Origin: JBAXGW01 sp037139195
GTDB taxonomy: Bacteria > Bacteroidota > Bacteroidia > Bacteroidales > JAHJDW01
DNA length: 64,000 bases
Direction: 5' to 3'
NCBI GenBank assembly: GCA_037139195.1
Contig: JBAXGW010000015.1
Coordinates: 1 to 64,000 of the forward strand
Shown here: one piece after another, positions 18,088 through 26,780 of the stretch
Numbering within the stretch: the stretch's first letter is position 1
How the letters are laid out: each line of letters opens with the position of its first letter
Notes under the pieces: model-generated
Seen by the model: only the letters and a program-made list of their open reading frames with translations
Databases searched by the model: none
Told to the model about the DNA's origin: nothing
Made by a program: the position numbers and the translations under genes

Positions 18088-20820
18088 TTAAATTGTTTCG
18101 AGTGTTATTAAAAGCTTCTTTTTATTTTCGAGTAATTTGCTTGGATTATTTATATAATCAATATGGTTAGGCGTAAGATTATACATGTTGTATAGCGTGT
18201 TTTCAAGGAATGAATTGGGTGATTTTTTTATTTTTTCTTTTAAAAGATTTAACAATTCAAAATCTTCAATTCCGTCTCTAATATTTATAAATCTAATTGA
18301 TGGAAGCAGTTCGTTGTTTTTTCCCGGATAAATTAATTGACCGTCGCCATTGTATTTAGTCCAAGTAAAGCTATTCCAAGGAACATTTGGCCAACGTTTT
18401 CCTAGTTTTAGCGCTTCGATGGTTTGTTTATTATCTGATATTTCGGCAGGAGAGCCTATTGGTTCGGATTTAGACCAACAAACATTACTTTGCCATAAGA
18501 TAGTTTCGTAGTATTTAAAGCCATCTATATTGTATTTACTGCCTTGCCAAAATAATATTCGGGGCTCTATAGCATTGGCATCTACAAAAAAGGTTGGATA
18601 TGGCGGTGTAGTGCTCATTGTAACGCTCCACCATTGCTCTTGATTAGGCTTTATGCATTTTTTTGCTTTTTCGGGCGTATAGTAGATGTTTATAGGCATC
18701 CACCAATCAATATAATCAGATAAACTTTCGTCATATTCTGTTGTAATAGCTATAGGAATGGTTTTATCAATTTTTCTTATTTTAGTGTGCATTGTTTTGA
18801 ATAAACTATTGTAAAATTCTTTGTTTTGGTAGATTTGATTATAATTCATTTCATCAAAAGCAAATAAATAGGCATATTTCTTAAAATTATTACTGTTTAG
18901 TGTTTTAATATCCTTTTTGAATTCTTTTTCGAATTTTGGGTATGATATGCTATCTGAATTAGTAATTGGTCTGTAATATCCAATGCAAAATGCTTTTGAA
19001 CCTCTATCAATTAAGTAATTCCAATCTTCAAATGGAGGGAAAAGTTTGCCATATCTATTTAATTCGGTAGGTGTTGCTCGAAGGCTTAAAAAAAAGTCGT
19101 AGATTTTTTTTCGTTCATTAAAAGGCAAATTGTATATTCCATAATACCATTGATAAAGTTCATAGTTGAAGCTAAATCCTGTTTTCAGTTTGTTGTTTTT
19201 TGGATAAATAACATTGTAAACATTGATTCTAATTTTACAATTTTGGCGAAATATCTTGTTTTTTGAGTCTTTTGCTGAAATTTCAATAGGTAATATATAT
19301 TGCCCTCTTTTTATATTTTCAGGGATGAATATACTGATCCAAAACGAATTAACTTTATTTTTTGAAATTGCTATTGAATAATTTTTTTCTTTAAATAAAC
19401 CTGAATTAGAATCAAATTCCATAGTCATTAAAGGGTCAATATATTCTCCAGAGCGAGGTGTTGTATATACTGGCGGACGGCAATTGATCCATCCTGCTTG
19501 ATAGCATTTGATGTTTGAAGCAGGAAATTGAGAGTTGCCCAATTTTATTGTAATATCATGCAAGTCTACATCAGAATAGGTTAATAATTGGAAGTTTTCA
19601 TATTCTCCTTTTGCAACTTCCATTGTGAAGTTTGAATCAGCTAAAGGTAAATCTGAGCCATCAGGGTTTGGCTTATAAATGGAATGAAAAGGGTAGACAA
19701 TAAAACTATCGTTATTTGTTGGGAAATTTGACTTGTAAGAATTTTTAATTTCTTTTAAATGAAAGGTTGTTAGTTGCTCCGAATAAAAATATTTTAGTTT
19801 TCCAAAAGGATTATTAAATTTAAATTCTGATTTTAATGAATTTAAATTTGAACCAATTGAATCAAAAAATGCAATTCTTTCCATTGGCTTTATTCTTGCA
19901 TTTTTATCATTAATAATTTTCATCGTTTCCTTTGCCGAAAAAACATTAAACTTAAGTACACTCGAATCTATCCATAATAATGATAAAACTAAAAATGTAA
20001 TTGAAATTATAAAGTATTTTATATTCGGTTTAAACCTGAATTTTGATTCATAGAAAAAGCCGGCAAAGCTTATAATTATTATAATTACAGTTAAATAGTT
20101 GGCTCCAATTGACCAAAGTATAAAAAATTCGTTATAGTAATTAAAAAGGCTTTCTATGCTGATTAAACCTTTTATAATTCCTTTTAGGTTTCCAATGTTT
20201 TCAACTCTCAGAATTAGAAGTGAAAGAATAATAAACATAATAGTGATGAGTCTGCTTAGATACTTGTTAATTTTTCTTTTATCAAACATTAGAACTGTTA
20301 ATATTGCCAAAATATTCACAAATGAAAAGAAAAAGCTATTTGTTGAAAAATTAAAAAATATCGGAAGGAAAACAAATGGAATTAGGATTAAATATTTTTT
20401 TTCAATTGAAAAAACAGGGGAAAACAGGGATTTCCAAAATTCTAAAATATTGTTTTGATTAAAAGGATTTGTAATTCTATTTAATTTGTTATAACCAGCA
20501 AAAATTATTAGTGCATTTAAAATATTAATATAACCTAAAACAATAAATACTAATTCGAGTGTATTTGAAAATGTGAAAATCCATGCTTGAACAAAATTCA
20601 TAGAAATGCATCTTGAACCTTCTAGAAGTGTAATTTCCAAAAATTGCGATAAAATATGTAATTGAAATAAGCCTAAAGAAATTTTAAAAAAACCAAGTGA
20701 AAAGGGTTCTTTATTTTTGATATTAACATTTGACAAAATAAAAATCTTTGGAAAAATATTCCTAAGAAAGGTAACAGTCAGTACAACAATTAATAGAATA
20801 ACAGGATTGTTAAGCAACAT
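18088..20820 (-). CDS. Polytopic membrane protein fused to a GH123/DUF4091-type catalytic domain
   Basis: The 910 residues fall into two halves. Residues 1 to about 295 hold eight or nine hydrophobic helices with a phrase reminiscent of MBOAT acyltransferases (NILEFWKSLF, Trp at 129) but no clear MBOAT catalytic His block. Residues of about 370-905 form a beta-sandwich plus barrel of the DUF4091/GH123 type: YLFAFDEMNYNQ carries an Asp656-Glu657 pair matching the GH123 catalytic pair, and the end shows DGQLIYPG and PSIRFINIRDGIEDFELL. GH123 enzymes are beta-N-acetylgalactosaminidases. The hydrolase part probably faces the periplasm. It follows the acyltransferase gene by nine bases, suggesting glycan or lipid modification at the membrane (inference). 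Confidence 0.8.
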   Translation of the reverse strand: MLLNNPVILLIVVLTVTFLRNIFPKIFILSNVNIKNKEPFSLGFFKISLGLFQLHILSQFLEITLLEGSRCISMNFVQAWIFTFSNTLELVFIVLGYINILNALIIFAGYNKLNRITNPFNQNNILEFWKSLFSPVFSIEKKYLILIPFVFLPIFFNFSTNSFFFSFVNILAILTVLMFDKRKINKYLSRLITIMFIILSLLILRVENIGNLKGIIKGLISIESLFNYYNEFFILWSIGANYLTVIIIIISFAGFFYESKFRFKPNIKYFIISITFLVLSLLWIDSSVLKFNVFSAKETMKIINDKNARIKPMERIAFFDSIGSNLNSLKSEFKFNNPFGKLKYFYSEQLTTFHLKEIKNSYKSNFPTNNDSFIVYPFHSIYKPNPDGSDLPLADSNFTMEVAKGEYENFQLLTYSDVDLHDITIKLGNSQFPASNIKCYQAGWINCRPPVYTTPRSGEYIDPLMTMEFDSNSGLFKEKNYSIAISKNKVNSFWISIFIPENIKRGQYILPIEISAKDSKNKIFRQNCKIRINVYNVIYPKNNKLKTGFSFNYELYQWYYGIYNLPFNERKKIYDFFLSLRATPTELNRYGKLFPPFEDWNYLIDRGSKAFCIGYYRPITNSDSISYPKFEKEFKKDIKTLNSNNFKKYAYLFAFDEMNYNQIYQNKEFYNSLFKTMHTKIRKIDKTIPIAITTEYDESLSDYIDWWMPINIYYTPEKAKKCIKPNQEQWWSVTMSTTPPYPTFFVDANAIEPRILFWQGSKYNIDGFKYYETILWQSNVCWSKSEPIGSPAEISDNKQTIEALKLGKRWPNVPWNSFTWTKYNGDGQLIYPGKNNELLPSIRFINIRDGIEDFELLNLLKEKIKKSPNSFLENTLYNMYNLTPNHIDYINNPSKLLENKKKLLITLETI

Positions 20821-20829
20821 ACTACTATA

Positions 20830-21399
20830 CTATTTATTTCTGTATATTTCTGATAGGTTAAAGTTTTCTGGAAATTTTGCAGTTTTATCTTTGTAGAAAT
20901 CTGTTATTTTTTGAAAATCTTCCTCATAATTTCCTGTTGGATGAAAAATGAAACCTACGCCACCTTCTTTTTTTTCGTAGTTTAGATAAGATACAACAAT
21001 AGGTACTTTTGCTTCATAAGAAATATGATAATATCCTTTTTTCCATGTTTTCACAAGTTTTCGGGTTCCTTCAGGCGTTATTAAAAGGTAAAAGCGTTTT
21101 CTTTTTGCTAAACTTTCTATAGAATCTTTTACTATTGTGTTTTTTTTTCTGTCAACGGGATAGCCACCCATTGCTTTTAAGAAGATTCCCATTGGGAAAA
21201 AGAAAAGTTCTTTTTTTATTAAAAAAGTTACTTTTGGAATTCCAAGTGTATAAAATGCGGCTCTGCCAATAATAAAATCGGAGTTAGATGTATGAGGGGC
21301 AGCAATTATAACGCATTTTTTTATGTCAGAAGGGAAAGTGCCTTTAATTTTCCAACCTATTGCTTTTAAATATAGCTTTGAAATAAATTTAAGAATCAT
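20830..21399 (-). CDS. PlsC-like 1-acyl-glycerol-3-phosphate acyltransferase family protein
   Basis: The 189 residues carry the acyltransferase blocks: PHTSNSDFIIGR (the H-x4-D catalytic motif), FLIKKELFFFPMGIFLKAMG (block II), and TPEGTRK (block III, usually PEGTR). It is shorter than housekeeping PlsC (about 240), typical of side-branch acyltransferases such as those for ornithine lipid or other acylated lipids. The acceptor cannot be told from sequence. It is first in a two-gene unit with the membrane/GH123 protein. Confidence 0.85.
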   Translation of the reverse strand: MILKFISKLYLKAIGWKIKGTFPSDIKKCVIIAAPHTSNSDFIIGRAAFYTLGIPKVTFLIKKELFFFPMGIFLKAMGGYPVDRKKNTIVKDSIESLAKRKRFYLLITPEGTRKLVKTWKKGYYHISYEAKVPIVVSYLNYEKKEGGVGFIFHPTGNYEEDFQKITDFYKDKTAKFPENFNLSEIYRNK

Positions 21400-21403
21400 A
21401 CTA

Positions 21404-21411
21404 CAAAAATA
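21404..21411 (-). promoter_or_regulatory. -7 element before the acyltransferase gene
   Basis: TATTTTTG on the minus strand ends five bases before the ATG at 21399, so a transcript from it would be nearly leaderless. No good -33 TTTG lies at the right distance, so this call is weak. Confidence 0.3.
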
Positions 21412-21429
21412 TTGTATTTTTTTTTAAAA

Positions 21430-21461
21430 TTTGGATTTTATCTTAAAAATAACATTCTTTG
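21430..21461 (+). promoter_or_regulatory. Possible promoter of the cyclophilin gene
   Basis: TTTG at 21430-21433 is followed after 20 bases by ATTCTTTG at 21454-21461, six of eight to TAnnTTTG. The leader would be about 18 bases. Confidence 0.35.
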
Positions 21462-21482
21462 TATAATTAAAAATTAATATTT

Positions 21483-21920
21483 ATGAAAACAGCAGAAATA
21501 CATACCCCAAAAGGTATAATGAAAGTTAAATTTTATGAAGAAGATGCTCCTGGAACAGTAGCAAATTTCGTTAAACTAGCAAAAGAAGGATTTTATGATG
21601 GGTTAAACTTTCATAGAGTTATACCAGATTTTGTAATACAAGGTGGATGTCCAAATGGAACTGGTGCAGGTGGACCTGGATATTCAATTAAATGTGAATT
21701 GAATGGCAATAACCAGTATCACGACAGAGGTGTTCTTTCAATGGCTCATGCAGGAAGAAATACAGGAGGTTCGCAATTCTTTATTTGTCATAGCAGACAA
21801 AACACTCAGCATTTAGATCGTCAACATACTGTGTTTGGTAAAGTTTATGAAGGACTTGAGGTTATTGACCAGATAAGAGTAGGTGATGACATTGATAAAA
21901 TTGTTATCATAGAAGAATAA
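21483..21920 (+). CDS. Peptidyl-prolyl cis-trans isomerase, cyclophilin type
   Basis: The 145-residue cytoplasmic-type cyclophilin has no signal peptide. Conserved parts are NFHRVIPDFVIQGG (catalytic Arg and Phe), SMAHAGRNTGGSQFFICH and TVFGKVYEGLEVID. It catalyses proline isomerisation during protein folding. The core is short, as in other small bacterial PPIases. It stands alone and is closed by a strong bidirectional terminator shared with the convergent subtilase gene. Confidence 0.96.
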   Translation: MKTAEIHTPKGIMKVKFYEEDAPGTVANFVKLAKEGFYDGLNFHRVIPDFVIQGGCPNGTGAGGPGYSIKCELNGNNQYHDRGVLSMAHAGRNTGGSQFFICHSRQNTQHLDRQHTVFGKVYEGLEVIDQIRVGDDIDKIVIIEE

Positions 21921-21925
21921 AAAAA

Positions 21926-21971
21926 ACAAAAAAAGGAGGCTTTTCAAATTTGAAAAGCCTCCTTTTTTTGT
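21926..21971. terminator. Bidirectional terminator, perfect 46-bp palindrome
   Basis: A 23-bp perfect inverted repeat centred at 21948/21949 (core AGGAGGCTTTTC/GAAAAGCCTCCT) is flanked by A and T tracts, so it can terminate both the cyclophilin transcript and the convergent subtilase transcript. Confidence 0.9.
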
Positions 21972-21982
21972 GCTTTGATTAA

Positions 21983-24900
21983 TTATTCAACAATAAGTTT
22001 TTCGGAATAAGTTTCATTATTAATTCTGATTTTAACAAAATACATGCCTTTATTAAATGATGAACAGTTAATTGTTGTTTTGTATTCATTTAATTTAGAA
22101 TTAATTTGTTCAGAAAATAATAAACTTCCAAGCATATTGTAAATAGAAATATTTCCGCTATTATTATTTATATTGTTAATTGTAATATTAACATTATTCT
22201 TTGTTGGGTTTGGGAAAATACTAACATTGTTAGAATTAAAGTTAGCATCATTAATACCAACACTTACAAGTGTGTCATCTGACATTGGAGATGGACATCC
22301 ACCAGTAGTAACAATAACAGAGTATGTTCCAGATTGAGTTGGAGTATAATTTTTAGAAGTAGCTCCTTGAATAATAACATTGTTCCTGTACCATTGATTC
22401 CCGAGGATAACACTTGAAGCTAAAAATGTTCCATTCCAAGTTATTGTTGGTTTTGCTGGTGTTGGTTTAACTGTAATTTGTTCCGATGAAGAAAGTGCTG
22501 AGCAAGTGTTGTTGTTTGTAACCTCAACATAATAGCTTCCCGATTCGGTTGCATCAAAAGCATTTGATGTCTGATTTGGAATAATGGTATCATTTTTATA
22601 CCACACATAGGAAGCTCCAGCTATATTGCTTGCTGTAATAGTTGCGGTTTCGCCATCACAAATTACATTTGTGTCGCTAACAGTTAATGTTACCGAAGGC
22701 AATGGATTTACATTTATTGCAATTTCATTGCTAAGGATGCTGCATCCTTTGTTAGATTTAATTTCTACGCTATAATTTCCAGTTGTTGAAGTAATTAATG
22801 AAACTCCAGTTTGATTCGCAATTTCATTTCCCCCTTTAAACCATTTATAAGTGTAATTTCCAGTTGGAGCATTTAAAACTGCTTGCCCACCCATGCAGAA
22901 ACTTAGAGGATCTGAAGTAGCTAGTGTGTTCTGAGGTAATGGATTTACAAAAACAACAACTGAATCAACAGCTAAACCACAACCACCAGTAGCAGTTACG
23001 ATATAGGTTGTAGTAGTAGTTGGATTAACTATATTTTGTTGATTGTTAATTTGATTATTCCATTGATACGAGCTGCCGCCATTTGCTGTTAGAGTAGTAC
23101 TTTCTCCATTGCAAATTTCTACATCCTGACCTGCACTGGCAGTTGCAGTATTTGTTAATGTTAAAATCATTGTGTCTTTTGTTATTCCACAAGTTGAGTA
23201 TGCAGTGAGAACTATTTCATGAGTAGTTTCTACGGTATTGTTAGTGTTATATACTGTATTTATTGATTTAGCATCTGCAAAGGTTGCAGTAGTATTATCT
23301 GTAGTCCACAATACAGAATCTGCTCCAACTGCTATCCCGTTTAAAGAAAAGTTATTAGCAGCGCATATTTGATTGTCAGGACCAGCATTAGCTGTAGCAG
23401 CAGTATTAATTTGTATGTCGATGCCATTATCAGCACTTGTATATGCTGGAGTTGAACTTAGAACTCTAACTCTGTATTGAGATCCAGCAGATGTATTTGC
23501 AGGAATAACTGCTGCAATAGTGTCAGTAACATTACTATTTAATGTTCCAATGTTGATTGGATTAGTAAAGCTGCCATTTGCATCCGAGAGTTGAGCAGTA
23601 TATTGGTTTCCACTTGTAAAGTTTGTTAATAATCTAACTGCAACATTTATAGGATCGCCCGCACAAACAGCGTTATTTAAAGATTTTACTTGCATAATAC
23701 CTTTCCACTTATACATGCCTTCGGTTGTTTCATCAAGATTATATCCGCCAGCCCAGCCAGTGTTAATATCTAAAAATTTAACATTAGTATATTGAGTTGT
23801 ATCAATTACAGTCCAAGTTTGACCATAGTCAAAACTAAAAGCAGAGCCATGTTCATTAGGTTGATAGCTGTTTCCGATACAGACAAGCATTCCTGGTTTT
23901 CCTGGTACAGCATCAATTCCGCCTTTCCAATATGTGCCCGTTGGGGTTACTGTTGTCCAAGTTTCGCCACCATCATGTGTAACTTTCATTGCAAATGTTG
24001 TTAACGTATTAGTAGTTTGGTCATAAGTTAATTGTTGAACAATGCCATTTAAATTGTCGTTGAATGCAATTTTATTACATTCAGGTAAGCCTGTAGCATA
24101 TTTTGTCCATGTTACTCCTTTGTCAATTGAACGAAGAATGCTTCCTTTATTTGTTGGCCACCACATAGTATCTCCAACAACGTCAAATTCACCCGTAAAT
24201 CCAAATTCGCCACTTACACTTGTCGGAGTATTAGCTTGAGAAATTCTTACCCAATTATCGCCACCATCTGTAGTTGTATACATTTCATAATATCCTCCAG
24301 TTGGATCTCCCATGCAATAACCATTGTTAGCATCCCAGAAATAAACAAAATTTGGAAAAGCAGCAGCATCTGTGAAAATTGCAGTCGGTTGTTTTGTCCA
24401 AGTTACGCCACCATTTATTGTTTTGTAAATTCCGCCGCCACCAGGGTTTGCAGTATTGTTGTTATACATAGCAGCCCAAGCAATTTGATCTGAAATAGCA
24501 TGTATATCTGAAACAACATAAGTTGCCGGAACTCCTGTTATTGATCCTGGAGTCCATGTATTTCCGCCATCAATTGTTCGTGTAAAATCAAAAGTATTAA
24601 AATCTGCAGTAGTTTGCGCTGCGCCATTAAATGCTCCAGCCCAAACGATGTTTTTATCTACAATTGAAATTACATTTATCCCTCTAAATTGTTCTGTAAA
24701 TGCCGATGATTGTTCAATCCATCCGCTTGAAGAAGGGGCTCTAACAGTAATAAATCCATGTTTAACTTCTACAGCTGTATCTGTTGCTGTAGTTATAGTT
24801 AAAGTAACATCATAAAAGCCGGATGTTGTATATTTTATGCCTTGTGGGTTTTGTAAGGTTGAAGTAGAAGGATTTCCACCTGGAAAATTCCATTTCCAAG

Positions 24901-26314
24901 TTATAGGATTACCAATACTTTGGTCTTGGAAATTTATTAATCCGCCTTGACTTACCATTATAGTATTGGCTTTAAAGTCAGAAACTAAAGAGCTTGCTTG
25001 ATTAACTACTGCGGTAACTGCAGCAGCAGCGTTGATTCTGCCAGATCCAATTTTGCCAACTTTTGCAGTATTTAATGAGTTAATATTAACGCATGTGCTT
25101 TTTAATATGCTTTCAACTTTGTCTGGTGTAATATTTGTGTCTGCTGCAATCATTAGAGCACATAAGCCAGCTGCTATTGGGCATGCCATTGATGTGCCTT
25201 GCATTTTTGTGTATCCAGCAGTTCCTGTTCCAAAAGCCAAACTATACACACTATTTCCTAATAATTGATCTAAAAAGCCGCTAGTTTGAAACCCACCAGG
25301 AGACATTACATCAAGCCATGTTCCATACTGTGAGAAGCTAGATACTTTATCATCACCATCTGTTGAACCAACAGAAATTACATGGTCGCAGGCTGCTGGA
25401 TAAGAAAGTACTTCTGTTCCATCATTTCCTGCAGCAGCTAATAGAACAATGCCTTTGTTGTATGCATAGTTCACTGTTAGTTGCATTGTAATGAAATATT
25501 GAGGTCCACCCCAAGACATGCTTATTACATCAGCTCCATTATCTGCAGCCCATGTGATACCTTCAAATCCATTAACCATGGCTGCATCAGAATCTCTACC
25601 AATTTTACAAGCTAGTAAACGAGTGTTAAATCCAATTGAAGAAATACCTGTAGAGTTATCAGTGTTGGCAGCAATTAAGCCAGATGTGTGAGTGCCGTGA
25701 GACCAAGCAGCATCAGTTGTGCCTGCTGGAGGATTTGTATTGTTATCAATATCAGCCAAATCAATTTTCAAATCAACTTTGCCTACTAAATCTGGGTGAT
25801 CAGTCCATATAGCATTGTCAATAACAGCAACCTTTACAGAAGCCAATCCTTTGGTTACATCCCAAGCTCCTTTAGCATTAATTTTTGTTAAATGCCAGTT
25901 GTTTCCTGCTGTACTTCCATAATCATTTGGAGTGTAAAATGGCTTAAATATTGGTGCATTTTCTGCGTATTCAACTTGAGAATTTTGAGATAAATCTCTA
26001 ATTAATTGGTCAACCATGTCAATATTAGAAAATGTAACTCTATAAACTCTATGTAGTTTAGAATCAGAAGTGCTAAAAAATGTGTTTTTGACACTAGTGA
26101 TGCCATACTTGCTAATTAAAGTGGCAAGTTCTTTAGTATTTCTTGGATTTACAATCCCATTTGATTGAGGGTAAGGAACTACATTGTCCTTAAGTTTGAA
26201 ATAAATTGTCCCATCAAGATGATTGGGATTAATTGTTTGACTTATTGCAATATTTCCAGAGAAAACTAGAAATAGCATGCAAACAATTAACTGTTTAAAG
26301 TTAATTTTCTTCAT
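21983..26314 (-). CDS. Secreted subtilisin-like (S8) serine protease with PKD, YCF48-type repeats and T9SS type A sorting domain
   Basis: The 1443 residues start with a signal peptide (to AISQ, about residue 26). A pro-region precedes the S8 domain with Asp166 (VAVIDNAIW), His206 (SHGTHTSGL) and Ser375 (QGTSMACPIAAGL), all present. A PKD domain follows (WKWNFPGGNPSTST, about residues 455-530), then a beta-propeller-like region with YCF48/sialidase phrases (TIDGGNTWTPG, DGGDNWVRI, DKGVTWTKY, DGGETWTTV), several Ig-like modules, and a C-terminal type A T9SS domain (IFPNPTKNNVNITI, GMYFVKI). It is expected at the cell surface or released, digesting extracellular protein. It is monocistronic. Confidence 0.95.
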   Translation of the reverse strand: MKKINFKQLIVCMLFLVFSGNIAISQTINPNHLDGTIYFKLKDNVVPYPQSNGIVNPRNTKELATLISKYGITSVKNTFFSTSDSKLHRVYRVTFSNIDMVDQLIRDLSQNSQVEYAENAPIFKPFYTPNDYGSTAGNNWHLTKINAKGAWDVTKGLASVKVAVIDNAIWTDHPDLVGKVDLKIDLADIDNNTNPPAGTTDAAWSHGTHTSGLIAANTDNSTGISSIGFNTRLLACKIGRDSDAAMVNGFEGITWAADNGADVISMSWGGPQYFITMQLTVNYAYNKGIVLLAAAGNDGTEVLSYPAACDHVISVGSTDGDDKVSSFSQYGTWLDVMSPGGFQTSGFLDQLLGNSVYSLAFGTGTAGYTKMQGTSMACPIAAGLCALMIAADTNITPDKVESILKSTCVNINSLNTAKVGKIGSGRINAAAAVTAVVNQASSLVSDFKANTIMVSQGGLINFQDQSIGNPITWKWNFPGGNPSTSTLQNPQGIKYTTSGFYDVTLTITTATDTAVEVKHGFITVRAPSSSGWIEQSSAFTEQFRGINVISIVDKNIVWAGAFNGAAQTTADFNTFDFTRTIDGGNTWTPGSITGVPATYVVSDIHAISDQIAWAAMYNNNTANPGGGGIYKTINGGVTWTKQPTAIFTDAAAFPNFVYFWDANNGYCMGDPTGGYYEMYTTTDGGDNWVRISQANTPTSVSGEFGFTGEFDVVGDTMWWPTNKGSILRSIDKGVTWTKYATGLPECNKIAFNDNLNGIVQQLTYDQTTNTLTTFAMKVTHDGGETWTTVTPTGTYWKGGIDAVPGKPGMLVCIGNSYQPNEHGSAFSFDYGQTWTVIDTTQYTNVKFLDINTGWAGGYNLDETTEGMYKWKGIMQVKSLNNAVCAGDPINVAVRLLTNFTSGNQYTAQLSDANGSFTNPINIGTLNSNVTDTIAAVIPANTSAGSQYRVRVLSSTPAYTSADNGIDIQINTAATANAGPDNQICAANNFSLNGIAVGADSVLWTTDNTTATFADAKSINTVYNTNNTVETTHEIVLTAYSTCGITKDTMILTLTNTATASAGQDVEICNGESTTLTANGGSSYQWNNQINNQQNIVNPTTTTTYIVTATGGCGLAVDSVVVFVNPLPQNTLATSDPLSFCMGGQAVLNAPTGNYTYKWFKGGNEIANQTGVSLITSTTGNYSVEIKSNKGCSILSNEIAINVNPLPSVTLTVSDTNVICDGETATITASNIAGASYVWYKNDTIIPNQTSNAFDATESGSYYVEVTNNNTCSALSSSEQITVKPTPAKPTITWNGTFLASSVILGNQWYRNNVIIQGATSKNYTPTQSGTYSVIVTTGGCPSPMSDDTLVSVGINDANFNSNNVSIFPNPTKNNVNITINNINNNSGNISIYNMLGSLLFSEQINSKLNEYKTTINCSSFNKGMYFVKIRINNETYSEKLIVE

Positions 26315-26426
26315 TGTTAGTCTATTTTGGTTTTGTGTTTTAATAATTTAAGACCAAATTAGAATATATTTTTATCAGGTAAAAATTTTGGAAGGTTCTT
26401 TAACATTAATTAACAAGAAGTTGAGC

Positions 26427-26777
26427 TTATTGTTTCTTGTTGTTGAAAATAGTTTGTTTTTCGATCAATATTGGAAGTAATTTTTGGTAGGACTCATCTA
26501 ATAATCTTGGGTTTTGACAATAATATTCTAAACTTAGAATAAAACGTTCGCTACTCTGTTTATGCTTCTCAATAACTTTTTTATAAAAAGGGACTATATA
26601 ATTGGATTCTTTTACTCCGTTGTTGTGTGCTATTCCTAGTCCAGCTTCTATTATTTGTATGTCATTAAGAATTAATACCATCGAATCTTTTTCAATAATT
26701 GTTTTGGGAATTTGTTGGTTATTTCTACATGAAATAAAAATACATATTATACAAAGACAGGGGAAAAATATTTTCAT
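26427..26777 (-). CDS. DUF4296-family lipoprotein
   Basis: The 116-residue protein has a lipoprotein signal (hydrophobic run then CIFISC, Cys at about 17). The rest is helical with IPKTIIEKDSMVLILNDIQI near the start and SLEYYCQNPRLLDESYQKLL near the end, which fits the DUF4296 family of Bacteroidota. Function is unknown. It lies three bases after the dihydroorotase gene, a neighbourhood often seen for this family. Confidence 0.82.
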   Translation of the reverse strand: MKIFFPCLCIICIFISCRNNQQIPKTIIEKDSMVLILNDIQIIEAGLGIAHNNGVKESNYIVPFYKKVIEKHKQSSERFILSLEYYCQNPRLLDESYQKLLPILIEKQTIFNNKKQ

Positions 26778-26780
26778 AGT

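Noticed and set aside
26412..26441. Inverted repeat AACAAGAA/TTCTTGTT at the end of the DUF4296 gene, considered as terminator
   Set aside because: The stem is short with a 14-base loop, overlaps the stop region of the gene and is not followed by a clear T tract on the minus strand.
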